Source of the DNA: Planctomycetota bacterium
GTDB lineage: Bacteria > Planctomycetota > J058 > J103
DNA length: 64,000 nucleotides
Direction of reading: 5' to 3'
Assembly (NCBI GenBank): GCA_026004615.1
Contig: BPJM01000002.1
Coordinates: 124,001 to 188,000, forward strand
The notes under the pieces were generated by a model that was not told where the DNA came from, ran no database searches, and saw only the letters and a program-made list of their open reading frames with translations. Below, piece by piece: positions 1-7,731 of this stretch. The translations under genes were made by a program, and so were the position numbers. How positions within the stretch are numbered: the stretch's first letter is position 1; every line of letters begins with the position of its first letter.

Positions 1-135
1 GATCACCGCGATGAGGAGAACGCGCGCCTGAAGTCGAAGGTCGGTGAGCTCACCATGGAGATCGAGCTCCTCCACGAGAAGATCGAGCGGCTGGAGGAAG
101 GTCTCCGCCCTCGGAAGCGGAGGCCGAAGTGGTAG
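1..135 (+). CDS. IS3-family transposase OrfA, 3' fragment
   Basis: The window opens inside an open frame of 44 residues rich in charged heptads (ENARLKSKVGELTMEIELL...), ending in a basic tail RPRKRRPKW and TAG. This is the leucine-zipper end of the OrfA helix-turn-helix protein of IS3-type elements, which dimerises and binds the inverted repeats. The next frame (OrfB) starts 7 bp before this stop in the -1 frame, the usual IS3 arrangement that lets ribosomes make an OrfAB fusion. I see no clear A6G slippery run in the overlap. The 5' part and left end lie outside the window, so only the tail can be judged. Confidence 0.6.
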   Translation, partial: DHRDEENARLKSKVGELTMEIELLHEKIERLEEGLRPRKRRPKW

Positions 136-1037
136 CCCGGGCCTGGTCGGCCTCCGCGAATCGTCGCTATGGCCTGCAGCGAGTCTGCCGCGTGTGGCGG
201 ATCGCCAGGTCGCGCGTCTACGAGGCCGGTCGCCGCAGGACTGCGATCGCCAACGGTACACTTCCCCGGCCGAGGAAGCGCGGGCCGGTCGGAGCGTGCA
301 CGGACGAAGTTCTCGCCGAGCGCATCAAGCGGATCATCGCGGACTCGCCCTGGGTCAGCGAAGGTCACCGGAAGGTATGGGCGCGACTGCGGTACGAGGG
401 GGTGCGCACGGCTCGTCGTCGCGTCCTCAAGGTGATGCGGGAGCATGACCTGCTGGCGCCGACCCGCATGGGACGGGCACGGGGACCGAAGGCACACGAC
501 CGCAGCATCACGCCCGATCGCCCCGACGTCATGTGGGGCACGGACATGACCAGCGCCCTCACCAAGCAGGGCAGCGCCTCGATCTTCTTCGTCATCGATC
601 ACTGCACTGCACAGTGCCTCGGGATCCACGCTGCAAGGGTCGGAACCCGGTTCGAGGCACTCGAGCCGTTGCGGCAAGCGGTGCGGGAGCGCTTCGGGAG
701 GTTCGTATCCGAGGTCGCAACCAACTCCGGCCTGGCGCTCCGCCACGACCACGGAAGCCAGTTCGTCTCCCACGCCAACCAGGACGAGCTTCGGCTGCTC
801 GGCATCAAGTCGAGCCCGACCTTCGTCCGGGGGCCCCAGGGCAACGCTGCGCCGAGCGCTTCTCCGCACGCTCAAGGAGAAGTGTCTGTGGCTTCACAGG
901 TTCGCGACGATCGACGAGCTCCAGGAGGAGCTGCCCGCGTTAAGAGCCGGTACAACCACGGATGGCTCATCGAGAGGCATGGCTTCATGAGCCCGCGCGC
1001 GCGCTTGCAGGCGCACATGACGGAGGCGGCGGCATGA
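129..1037 (+). pseudogene. IS3-family transposase OrfB with three 1-base deletions
   Basis: The frame (302 codons, GTG start) carries the OrfB order: an HTH_21-type N-terminus, then the rve/DDE core with WGTDMT (first Asp, about residue 138) and RHDHGSQF (second Asp). It ends in the usual SRYNHGWLIERHG tail. Between about 845 and 945 the family sequence runs through all three frames. After GPQGN at 845 the CAERF segment with the catalytic Glu lies in frame +2. LRTLKEKCLWLHRF then lies in the third frame, and SRYNHGW returns to the first. Three single-base deletions (near 846, 863 and 941) explain this exactly and keep the frame open by chance. The encoded protein would lack the catalytic Glu block, so the element is probably dead, unless the deletions are sequencing errors. 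No terminal inverted repeat could be fixed downstream. Confidence 0.75.
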
Positions 1038-1312
1038 GCGGAGGTCCGGTGGTGGGGTCGTGGGCAGGTAGCAGCGCAGGTGGCCGGAGACCCTGGAGAT
1101 GGTCGGAGGCTGCCTGTACCGCGTCAGCTGTCCACGAGCCCTCCAGCCGGTGAGGAGGGGCGGCTGACTACGTGCAACCTTGTGTCCAAGGAACCGGGTG
1201 CGCTACACGTCGCACGGGGCGCACAACGAACCCAGAATGTGGTGGAAGAGCGAGCGGCCCTGCCCCATACGTCGTGCAGAGCGTAGTGGTGAACAGAACG
1301 AGCCGACGGAGA
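1038..1312. other. Non-coding junction between IS3 remnant and abiE remnant
   Basis: I see no supported gene here. It should contain the right end of the IS3-type element and the point where the AbiEi antitoxin lost its N-terminal winged-helix part. Short open frames on both strands have no recognisable sequence and no good ribosome binding site. Confidence 0.4.
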
Positions 1313-1757
1313 CAGGCCGATCTTCCGCCTCTCGGCAACCCCGACCTGGTATCGGTTGCGATCCGAGTGCCAGAGGGGGTCCTCTGCCTGCTGTCGGCTC
1401 TGGTGGTACACGGGATCACGACCGAGATCCCCCACGAGGTCCATGTCACGCTGAAGCGCGGCGTCAGAGCGCCACGACTGGACCACCCACCCCTGCGCGT
1501 CTACTGGTTCACGGGCAAGGCCTTCACGGCGGGTATCGAGGTCCACGAAATGGACGGCGTCGACGTGCGCGTCTACGGCGCCGCGAAGACAGTGGTCGAC
1601 TGCTTCAGGTACCGCAACAAACTCGGGCTGGACGTAGCTCTCGAGGCACTGAGGCTCTACCTGCGCCACAAGGGTGGTCGGCCCGACGAGGTTCTGCGCT
1701 TCGCCCGCGCGCCGGGTCGAGAAAGCGATACGCCCCTATCTCGAGGCTCTGGTGTGA
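1313..1757 (+). pseudogene. AbiEi-family antitoxin remnant (5' truncated, one frameshift)
   Basis: From about 1313 the frame shows the C-terminal body of the type IV antitoxin AbiEi: RVPEGVLCLLSALVVHGITTEIP, then FTAGIEVHEMDGVDVRVYGAAKTVVDCF and YRNKLGLDVALEALR. The last residues, RVEKAIRPYLEALV and TGA at 1755-1757, are in another frame, so there is a 1-base shift near 1710. The N-terminal winged-helix DNA-binding domain that normally precedes RVPEGV is missing, and the IS3 remnant lies directly upstream. In intact systems AbiEi represses the abiE operon and neutralises AbiEii. Identification rests on family motifs known to me; the loss is read from the sequence. Confidence 0.65.
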
Positions 1758-2217
1758 GGCGCCGAAGACGCAAGAAGGTCGCCGCCTCCACCCACCAGCG
1801 CCTACTGAACGCGGCGCATACCTCGGGCCGGCCGTTCCACGAGCTCCTGAACTACTTTGCCATGGAGCGCTTTCTCTTTCGTCTGTCCCGATCGCCGCAT
1901 GTCGAACGGTTCGTTCTGAAGGGCGCGCTCATGCTTGCGGCGTGGCGGGTCTCGCTGATGCGCCCGACCAAGGACATCGATCTCCTGGGACACGTGGCGA
2001 ACGACGTGGATCGCATCGCCGCCGTCGTCAAGGAGGTGTGCTGTCAGGAGCTCGAGCCCGACGGGCTGGAGTTCGACCCGGCCAGCGCAAAGGTTGAGCG
2101 CATCGCCGACGGCGCAGAGTATGTGGGAGTGCGCGTGCGCTTTCAGGGTGCGCTTGGCACGGCGCGAATCTCGATGCAAATCGACGTGGGCGTTGGCGAC
2201 AGGGTGGTGCCTCGCCC
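1754..2217 (+). pseudogene. AbiEii-family nucleotidyltransferase toxin remnant (3' truncated)
   Basis: A GTG at 1754 overlaps the antitoxin stop (GTGA), the normal AbiEi-AbiEii coupling. The first ~155 residues match the AbiEii/DUF1814 toxin. LSRSPHVERFVLKGALMLAAW and RPTKDIDLLG supply the nucleotidyltransferase Gly-rich loop and the D-x-D pair. ISMQIDVGVGD supplies the third acidic residue. After DRVVP near 2216 the similarity stops and the frame runs into unrelated sequence, so about half of the usual ~300-residue protein is gone. With the antitoxin also damaged, the phage-defence pair is probably a relic. The 2218-2454 stretch after it holds nothing I recognise. Confidence 0.65.
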
Positions 2218-2454
2218 TCTCACACCACCTTGCGGGACACGACTCAGGTGGAGGTTATCGCCTGGTTGGCCGAGGCTTTCTTGCACGCTCACCCCAACGG
2301 TTCGGTGGCTCTGCGAACGGTCGCTCGATTCCACGAGCCTGTTCCCGTTCCGCCTGAGCCCTGTTCCCGCGGCTCATCGGGTCGCGGTTTCCGGACGGCT
2401 CGATGTGCTGCGACACGGCCTTGACCAGGACTTGATCATGCTGAGGAGTCACCA

Positions 2455-2886
2455 ATGCGGCTGTGGTCGATACACCCGAAATACCTGGACTCGAAGGGGT
2501 TGGTTGCTTTGTGGCGCGAAGGGCTGCTTGCCAAGGCAGTGTTGGAAGGGAAGACAGAGGGCTATCGAGCCCACCCCCAACTGCATCGATTCCGGGAGCA
2601 GGAATCGCCTGTTGCAGCGATCAACGCCTATCTCCATGCCGTGCTTGAGGAGGCTCGGCTCCGCAGCTTTCGCTTTGACGAAACCAAGCTGAGCCCAGCG
2701 GTTGAAGTCGGTCCGATCGCCGTCTCTGTCGGGCAGCTTCGCTACGAGTGGGGACATCTGCTCGCGAAACTGAAGCAACGGGATCCCGTGCGTTTTCGAG
2801 ACCTCTGCAGAACTCAAGATCCTGATCCGCATCCACTGATGACAATCGTCCCAGGGACTGTTGAGCCTTGGGAGGTGGTCAAATGA
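2455..2886 (+). CDS. Pyrimidine dimer DNA glycosylase/endonuclease V-like protein
   Basis: 143 residues beginning MRLWSIHPKYLDSKGLVALW, followed by GKTEGYRAHPQLHRFRE and a C-terminal TIVPGTVEPWEVV. This is the pattern of short bacterial proteins placed in the Pyr_excise family (PF03013). Phage T4 endonuclease V of that family cuts cyclobutane pyrimidine dimers by a glycosylase/AP-lyase reaction using its N-terminal residue. Start ATG 2455 has AGGAG nine bases upstream (2442-2446). It is full length for the group. Its G+C looks lower than that of its neighbours, and it sits directly downstream of the broken abiE and IS sequences, so it may have arrived with that mobile segment. The enzymatic role is by family; activity in this bacterial branch is less certain than in T4. 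Confidence 0.65.
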   Translation: MRLWSIHPKYLDSKGLVALWREGLLAKAVLEGKTEGYRAHPQLHRFREQESPVAAINAYLHAVLEEARLRSFRFDETKLSPAVEVGPIAVSVGQLRYEWGHLLAKLKQRDPVRFRDLCRTQDPDPHPLMTIVPGTVEPWEVVK

Positions 2887-3029
2887 GCTTCCGCTTGTGG
2901 AGAAGAATCAGGATCGCACCGGGCGCGCCCCTGACAAATCCGCAGGACAGCGGAATTGGACACGGCGACGGCATGCCCATAGGGTGAGGGCCATGGAGGG
3001 CCCGAGTCAACGCGAGCATGTCAGGGGGG

Positions 3030-3554
3030 TCACTCTCGTTCGGGCCGTGCGGGGCCAAGTTCACCATCGGCGCGGGGGCAAGCGAGCCGCGGTGGGCAGC
3101 CCTGCAAAATCGACAAAAGATGCTGCATAGCAAGGTCTTGGGCGATGACCCGGCGGTGGACAGTGGTCATGAAGAGGGTTGCAGGTGGGGAGCAGATCGA
3201 TGACCTCGCGGGGCGACAGCCCCGTACGTTCCACGGCGGCTCCGGGAAAGGGCGGCGCCCTCGGTGCACCTCCGCGATGACCCAGTCGTCCACCTCGTAT
3301 CCCACCTCGTAGGGGTAGGGCAGCGATCCGCGGCGCGCGGCGTCGGCTCGCGCCGGCTCGGCCGCTGCGCCGCCGCCAGCTGCGCGATCGAGCAGCCCTG
3401 CTCGCGCGGCGAGCGCCTCCGATCCGCGATCCACCGGTGGGCTCGAGTCCGCGGCGGCTCGCGCACCGCCCGAAGCGGCCGGGTTCGCAGGTGCATCGAG
3501 CCCCTCGGGCGGTTCGGCGGGCAGACTGCCGCCCGCGCCTGACAAACCACCCAT
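3030..3554 (-). CDS. Hypothetical protein, Ala/Pro-rich
   Basis: ATG at 3554 is preceded by a strong AGGAGG six bases upstream (complement of 3561-3566), the main reason for calling the gene. The ~174-residue product starts with a low-complexity Gly/Ala/Pro segment. A short more ordered block follows, SLPYPYEVGYEVDDWVIAEVHRG (about residues 85-107). Past about residue 115 the codons look less like coding sequence, and a neighbouring frame reads LSPREVIDLLPTCNPL. A frameshift near 3230 is therefore possible and the real C-terminus may differ. No family recognised, no signal peptide or membrane segment. Confidence 0.4.
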   Translation of the reverse strand: MGGLSGAGGSLPAEPPEGLDAPANPAASGGARAAADSSPPVDRGSEALAARAGLLDRAAGGGAAAEPARADAARRGSLPYPYEVGYEVDDWVIAEVHRGRRPFPEPPWNVRGCRPARSSICSPPATLFMTTVHRRVIAQDLAMQHLLSILQGCPPRLACPRADGELGPARPERE

Positions 3555-3692
3555 GACTGCCCTCCTCGCTCCGATGCCGCGCGGTGACGCCGGCCTGCGG
3601 GCGCCGCCACCGCGATCCTCGCGCCGCCGCGCGGCCTCCGCGAGGGTAGGGAAGACGGCTCCGAGGTTGAACTCCGAGCGTCCGCGCCGCAC

Positions 3693-4718
3693 TCAGCGCG
3701 CAGCCGGCTGGGCGGCCACTCGCGACGGGTCCGGCGAAGGGGTCCGCGCCTCGATCCAGGCGATGATGCGCGCCTCGATCTCGGCGTGCTCCGGCTCGTG
3801 CAGCAGATCGTGGTACAGACCTTCCAGCAGCACCAGCGTCTTGTCCTCGCTGGCGGCCCGCTCGTGCAGCTGGCGGCTGCCCGCCGGGTTGGTGAGCCGA
3901 TCCTCGGTGCCGTGCAGGATCAACAGTGGCACCCGCACCCGTTCCATCGCCGCGCTGATCTGTCCCAGCGCCCGCAGCACCTCGGCCCCCGTACGGGCCG
4001 GCCCCTTGCCATGCTCGATCAGTGGATCGGTCTTGATCGCCTGCACGGTGCTGGGATCGCGCGAAAAGTCTTCATCGCGCAACTCCATCACCGCCAGGGT
4101 CGGGCAGAGCGCCGAGAGCACTTTCGCGATCGCGATGAGGAATCCGGAGACATTCTCGCCCGGCACCAGCGCCGGCGCCGACAGGATCAGACCGGCGAGC
4201 TCGGGTTGGCGGCGGATCGCCCACAGGGTGACGATCGCTCCTCCCATCGAATGGCCGAGCAAGAACAGCGGCCGCGGCAACCCTTCGGGATGCGCGGCGA
4301 GGTAACGCTCCAGATCCTCGAGGTACACATCGAAACAGTCCACCCAGACCCGATCGCCACTGCTGTCGCCGTGTCCGCGCAGATCGAACGCCCGCACCAG
4401 GTAGCCGCGCCGGGCGAGCTGGCACGCGAACCGGTGGTAGCGGCTGGAGTGGTCCTTGAGCCCGTGCACGATCAGCACCGTGCCCCGCACCGGCCCGCGC
4501 ACCGGCCGCCAGGCCTGGTGGAACAGCTCCACCCCGTCCGGCATCCGGAGCCGTCCCTCGCCGTGGCGCACCCCCGGCTCGGCCAGAGGTGGCCGCCGCA
4601 GCCCCGGGGTGTATGCCCCCGCTGCGCAACCGCTCAGCCACAGCACCATGAACCACCACCAGCTCCGGTGTCCCACCTCCGATCCCCCTCGCCAGGCTCC
4701 ACCATCCCTCGCCTGCAT
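3693..4718 (-). CDS. Alpha/beta-hydrolase lipoprotein, monoacylglycerol lipase-like
   Basis: 341 residues. A hydrophobic stretch ending LWLSGC is a lipobox, so the enzyme is probably a lipoprotein. GTVLIVHGLKDHSSRY gives the oxyanion region, GHSMGGA the nucleophile Ser, HGTEDRLT the Asp and LYHDLLHE the His. This order and the 'AFDLRGHGDS' strand match the serine aminopeptidase S33/monoacylglycerol lipase (Hydrolase_4) family, which cleaves acyl esters of glycerol or lysophospholipids. The ATG at 4718 lacks a Shine-Dalgarno and gives a long n-region; an in-frame GTG at 4676 would give a shorter, more typical lipoprotein signal. Substrate unknown. It stands alone, with its own hairpin upstream. 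Confidence 0.75.
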   Translation of the reverse strand: MQARDGGAWRGGSEVGHRSWWWFMVLWLSGCAAGAYTPGLRRPPLAEPGVRHGEGRLRMPDGVELFHQAWRPVRGPVRGTVLIVHGLKDHSSRYHRFACQLARRGYLVRAFDLRGHGDSSGDRVWVDCFDVYLEDLERYLAAHPEGLPRPLFLLGHSMGGAIVTLWAIRRQPELAGLILSAPALVPGENVSGFLIAIAKVLSALCPTLAVMELRDEDFSRDPSTVQAIKTDPLIEHGKGPARTGAEVLRALGQISAAMERVRVPLLILHGTEDRLTNPAGSRQLHERAASEDKTLVLLEGLYHDLLHEPEHAEIEARIIAWIEARTPSPDPSRVAAQPAAR

Positions 4719-4838
4719 CTACGCGGCGCGGGGTGTCCAGTGCTGGCCTGCTGCGGGCACGCACGCCATCGACGGCCGTGCGCGGTATCGCCTGAGAAGG
4801 GGCAGACACGACGGGGCCGGCGGGCACACGAGTTGCCG

Positions 4839-4872
4839 CCCGAAGCGGGGGCGACAGCGCCCCCGCTTCGGG
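4839..4872 (-). terminator. 15-bp perfect hairpin downstream of the EF-hand gene
   Basis: CCCGAAGCGGGGGCG (4839-4853), loop ACAG, then the exact reverse complement (4858-4872). It lies 23 bp past the stop of the minus-strand EF-hand gene at 4896 and before the hydrolase gene. There is no U-tract, as is common for terminators in very GC-rich genomes; its stability argues for termination or mRNA end protection. Confidence 0.6.
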
Positions 4873-4895
4873 ACGGGAGGACCGGACAACCAACT

Positions 4896-5627
4896 CTACA
4901 ACGGCGAGTTGCCGCCGTGGGTGCGCATGTACTCGGCGACCTCGCGCGGGCTCACCACGCCGTCGCCGTCGGCGTCCACGTCGGCGAAGCTGGCGGCGGC
5001 GCCGGCGGGCCACTCACTGGAATCGAGCTTGTGGTCGCCGTTGGTGTCCGCAGCCTGAAAGGCCTGGCGGACCTGGTGGGCGCTCTGATGGCGGGCCTGC
5101 AGGAAGGCGTCGAACTCGGCGCGGCTGACGCTGCCGTCGCCGTCGGTATCGGCCGCCAGCAGGCGCTGGCCGTGCGGCGAGGCGGCGAGTTCAGCGCTGT
5201 CCAGCACCCCGTCCCCATTGGAATCCAGCCGGCCGAAGAGCTGATCGGCCGCGCGCCGGCCCGCGCGGTGGCGCAGGTGGTGGGCGACTTCGTGCACCGT
5301 CACCTTGCCGTCACCGTCAACATCGGCGGCCGCGATCCGCTGCCAGATGTTCGGCGGCACCTCGGAGGCCTCCAGCGCCCGGTCGCCGTTTCGATCGAAG
5401 CGCCGCAACAGCTCTTGCACCCGCCGGGCGGGGTCGTGGCCGCCGGGGCCGTGCCGCCCCCCGGCTCGCTGGCCCGGCCCGCCCTGCTGGCCGCCCGGGG
5501 CGGCGTGCTGGCCCCCGCTCGGGGGCTGGCCCGCCGGGCCCTGCTGGGCATGGGCTGGCCCGCCCAGGCCGAACGCCAGCACCGCCGCCCCCGTGATCGC
5601 GCCCAACCAACTCCGGTGGTTCGCCAT
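4896..5627 (-). CDS. Secreted multi-EF-hand calcium-binding protein
   Basis: 243 residues from ATG 5627, which has GGGAGG seven bases upstream. A Sec signal peptide ends at GPAHAQ (residues 1-28). A Gly/Gln/Pro-rich linker follows. Then come six canonical EF-hand loops: DRNGDRALEASE, DVDGDGKVTVHE, DSNGDGVLDSAE, DTDGDGSVSRAE, DTNGDHKLDSSE and DADGDGVVSPRE. Most have Asp at positions 1 and 3, Gly at 6 and Glu at 12, so they should bind Ca2+. Proteins of this type are exported and thought to act as Ca-dependent adhesion, matrix or buffering proteins. No enzyme domain is present. A hairpin follows the stop; 495 bp without genes precede the start. Confidence 0.85.
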   Translation of the reverse strand: MANHRSWLGAITGAAVLAFGLGGPAHAQQGPAGQPPSGGQHAAPGGQQGGPGQRAGGRHGPGGHDPARRVQELLRRFDRNGDRALEASEVPPNIWQRIAAADVDGDGKVTVHEVAHHLRHRAGRRAADQLFGRLDSNGDGVLDSAELAASPHGQRLLAADTDGDGSVSRAEFDAFLQARHQSAHQVRQAFQAADTNGDHKLDSSEWPAGAAASFADVDADGDGVVSPREVAEYMRTHGGNSPL

Positions 5628-6122
5628 GAACGTTCCTCCCTTGCTCTGTCGTGTCGGCCGGTGCGGGACCGCGCTCCGTGCGCCGCATGCCCGCGGCCGT
5701 CCTCCTCCGACGCCACACCAAGGACAACGCCGCCACGGCTCGATCGTTTCGCACCCGGAGCGCAACCCGGTCCGCCGCGAGCAGGCGCGCCGCTCCGCCG
5801 CGCCTGCCTCGGGGTTGGCGCGGCCTGCTCCCCCTCAGCCGACCCCTGCCGCCCTGGCCACGCACCGAGCCCCAGAGCCCGAGCCCGCGCCCGAGCCGCG
5901 GAGGTCGCCCGGCAGCGGCTGCGGCCGGGCCGCGAACCGTGCCGTGCGGGTGGCGGCTGCTCGGGACGCGAGGGGGAGGACCTGCACAAAGGCAAGCGCC
6001 GGCCCGCGATCGCAGCGCCTTGCCTTCGGGTTGCCAAGGGCAGCGCGCGGCGACACCTCCTCGGTCCCCTGGCCCGCCTCCCTTGCGCCGGCGACCTCCG
6101 GAGGGTACGGATCGCTGCGGTG
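5628..6122. other. 495-bp gap without a supported gene
   Basis: This is the leader and promoter region of the EF-hand gene and the 3' flank of the pectate-lyase-like gene. Frames on both strands are runs of Arg/Ala/Pro/Gly typical of non-coding GC-rich DNA. A short hairpin CCTTG...CAAGG around 6018-6039 with a TTCG loop region is the only structure noticed. I find no gene, tRNA or riboswitch. Confidence 0.4.
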
Positions 6123-7526
6123 CTACGGCGAGGGGATCAGCCCGTTGAGGTACTCCTCGATGGCGGTGTAGCCATCGCCCTGCGGATCGGCGCCCGCGTC
6201 GGAGGGATCCAGCGGATCGAGGCCGTGCGCGAGCTCCCACGCATCCGGCATCCCGTCGTCATCGCTGTCCGGCGGGGCCGGGCCGCCAGCCAGCACCGGC
6301 CAGCCGCCGACCTCGTCCTGCGAGGTGATCACCTGCCCGCCGCCCGCGCGGATCTCGCCGATGAGCCGCTCGTCCACCGCGTCGCGGTAGGGCACGATGG
6401 CGCCGGCGCCGGACGGTGACAACAGCAGGTTCTCCAGCTCCTCGACCGGATCGAGCGTGACGCCGGAGGAGGGCACAAAGGGTGTCGCGACCAGCACCTG
6501 GGTGGTGATCCCCGGATCGTGATCCACCGCGAGCCACTCCTCGGCCGGCTCGGTCGTCGTGATCACCTCGCGGCCGGGTCCCAGGTTCGCCTCCAGGAAC
6601 ACCGTGCCCGGCGCCGTTCCCGTCTCGCCGGTGCGCGGGTTGTCCGCCAGCTCGATGAAGATGCCCTTGCCCGCGGAGTCCGGACCCGGCACGAACGCAT
6701 TGCCCCGCAGGTCGGCCTCGAAGCCGGGCATGAGCCAGATGCGCGCTCCGTGGTCGCCATAGTTGTAGACGTAGTTGTTCTGGACCAGGTCGCGCGGCGC
6801 GGCGAGGCGCGGATTGCGGTCGTTGTTGCTGACCAGCACGTTGTGGTGCGAGCAGATGGCGCCGCCGGCGGTGCTGTGGTGGGTGATGCCCTTGGAGCCC
6901 TCGATGCGCAGCGCTTCCGCGACGATGTTCCACGAGAAGGTCACGTTCCAGGCCCCGTCGCGGACGTACAGGTTGCCGCCCCGGCCCCAGGAGATCGAGC
7001 AGTGATCGATGACGATGTCGTGGGCATCGGGGCCCGCGATCATGATGCCGCGCAGTTCCTGGGACGGACCGTTCGCGGGCAGATCCCCGACCCGGATGCG
7101 CAGTCCGCGGATGATCACGTCGTGGGTCGCGATCGTGATCTCGCCGTTGCGGATCATGATCCCGTCTCCGAGTGCGCTCTGGCCGGCCACCGTGAGATAG
7201 GGCGAGGTGACGAGGATGCGCTCGCCCCCGAGATCGATCGTGCCCCCGACCTCGAAGACGACGATGCGCGGCGCGGACGCCTCCAGGGCCTCGCGCAGGC
7301 TGCCGGGGCCCTGCGCCGCCAGGGTCGTGACCTCGATCACCCTGCCGCCCCGCCCCCCGGGTGTCGTCGCGCCGAAACCCTCGGCACCCGGGAAACTGGG
7401 CAGCGCCGCCGGCTCGTCCGCAGCCGGGGCAGAGGAGCCGCCGCTGCCGCCGTGGCAAGCCGCGAGCGCGCACGCGAGCACGAGCGCGGTTGCTGCGAAC
7501 CTCCAGGCGGCATGCACGCGCCTCAT
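6123..7526 (-). CDS. Pectate-lyase-like parallel beta-helix lipoprotein
   Basis: 467 residues from ATG 7526 (GGAGGG seven bases upstream). The signal peptide ends in LAACHGG, a lipobox. FPGAEGFGATTPGGRGGRVIEVTTL is the hallmark N-terminus of the PL1 pectate lyase-type fold, and GGTIDL plus repeated short beta-strands (DVIIRGLRIRVGD, DIVIDHCSISWG, NVTFSWNIV) follow. IDHCSISWG corresponds to the conserved 'D-H-S/C' calcium/catalytic strand of polysaccharide lyase 1. The C-terminus has Asp-rich repeats (DSDDDGMPDAWELAHGLDP, DPQGDGYTAIEEYLN) of the thrombospondin-3/dockerin-like Ca-binding type. It probably acts on an acidic polysaccharide outside the cell; the substrate cannot be read. Such PL1-like proteins are frequent in planctomycetes. 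Confidence 0.75.
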   Translation of the reverse strand: MRRVHAAWRFAATALVLACALAACHGGSGGSSAPAADEPAALPSFPGAEGFGATTPGGRGGRVIEVTTLAAQGPGSLREALEASAPRIVVFEVGGTIDLGGERILVTSPYLTVAGQSALGDGIMIRNGEITIATHDVIIRGLRIRVGDLPANGPSQELRGIMIAGPDAHDIVIDHCSISWGRGGNLYVRDGAWNVTFSWNIVAEALRIEGSKGITHHSTAGGAICSHHNVLVSNNDRNPRLAAPRDLVQNNYVYNYGDHGARIWLMPGFEADLRGNAFVPGPDSAGKGIFIELADNPRTGETGTAPGTVFLEANLGPGREVITTTEPAEEWLAVDHDPGITTQVLVATPFVPSSGVTLDPVEELENLLLSPSGAGAIVPYRDAVDERLIGEIRAGGGQVITSQDEVGGWPVLAGGPAPPDSDDDGMPDAWELAHGLDPLDPSDAGADPQGDGYTAIEEYLNGLIPSP

Positions 7527-7731
7527 CGCGTGACCCTCCGAGGAGGGTTTTCGCACGCCCTCTCCTCTTTGGCCAACGCCTCCGGGCGCGTCCGGTCGCG
7601 CAGCTCTCCGCGACGGTGCGGGCACGCCGCCGCCAACCGCTCGCGTGCCAGGCGATGAGGGGATGCGGGCGAGCGCCGCCGCCGCGCGCCCGCGCCGAGC
7701 TCCGGCCGGGCTCGCACGGCCCGGTGGCCTT

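Noticed and set aside
4839..4872. CRISPR or REP-type repeat
   Set aside because: Single perfect hairpin, not repeated elsewhere in the window as far as I can see.
3786..6419. 877-codon plus-strand open frame
   Set aside because: It runs antisense to the hydrolase and EF-hand genes; composition is His/Arg/Pro/Gly-rich with no family motifs. A shadow of GC-rich codon bias.
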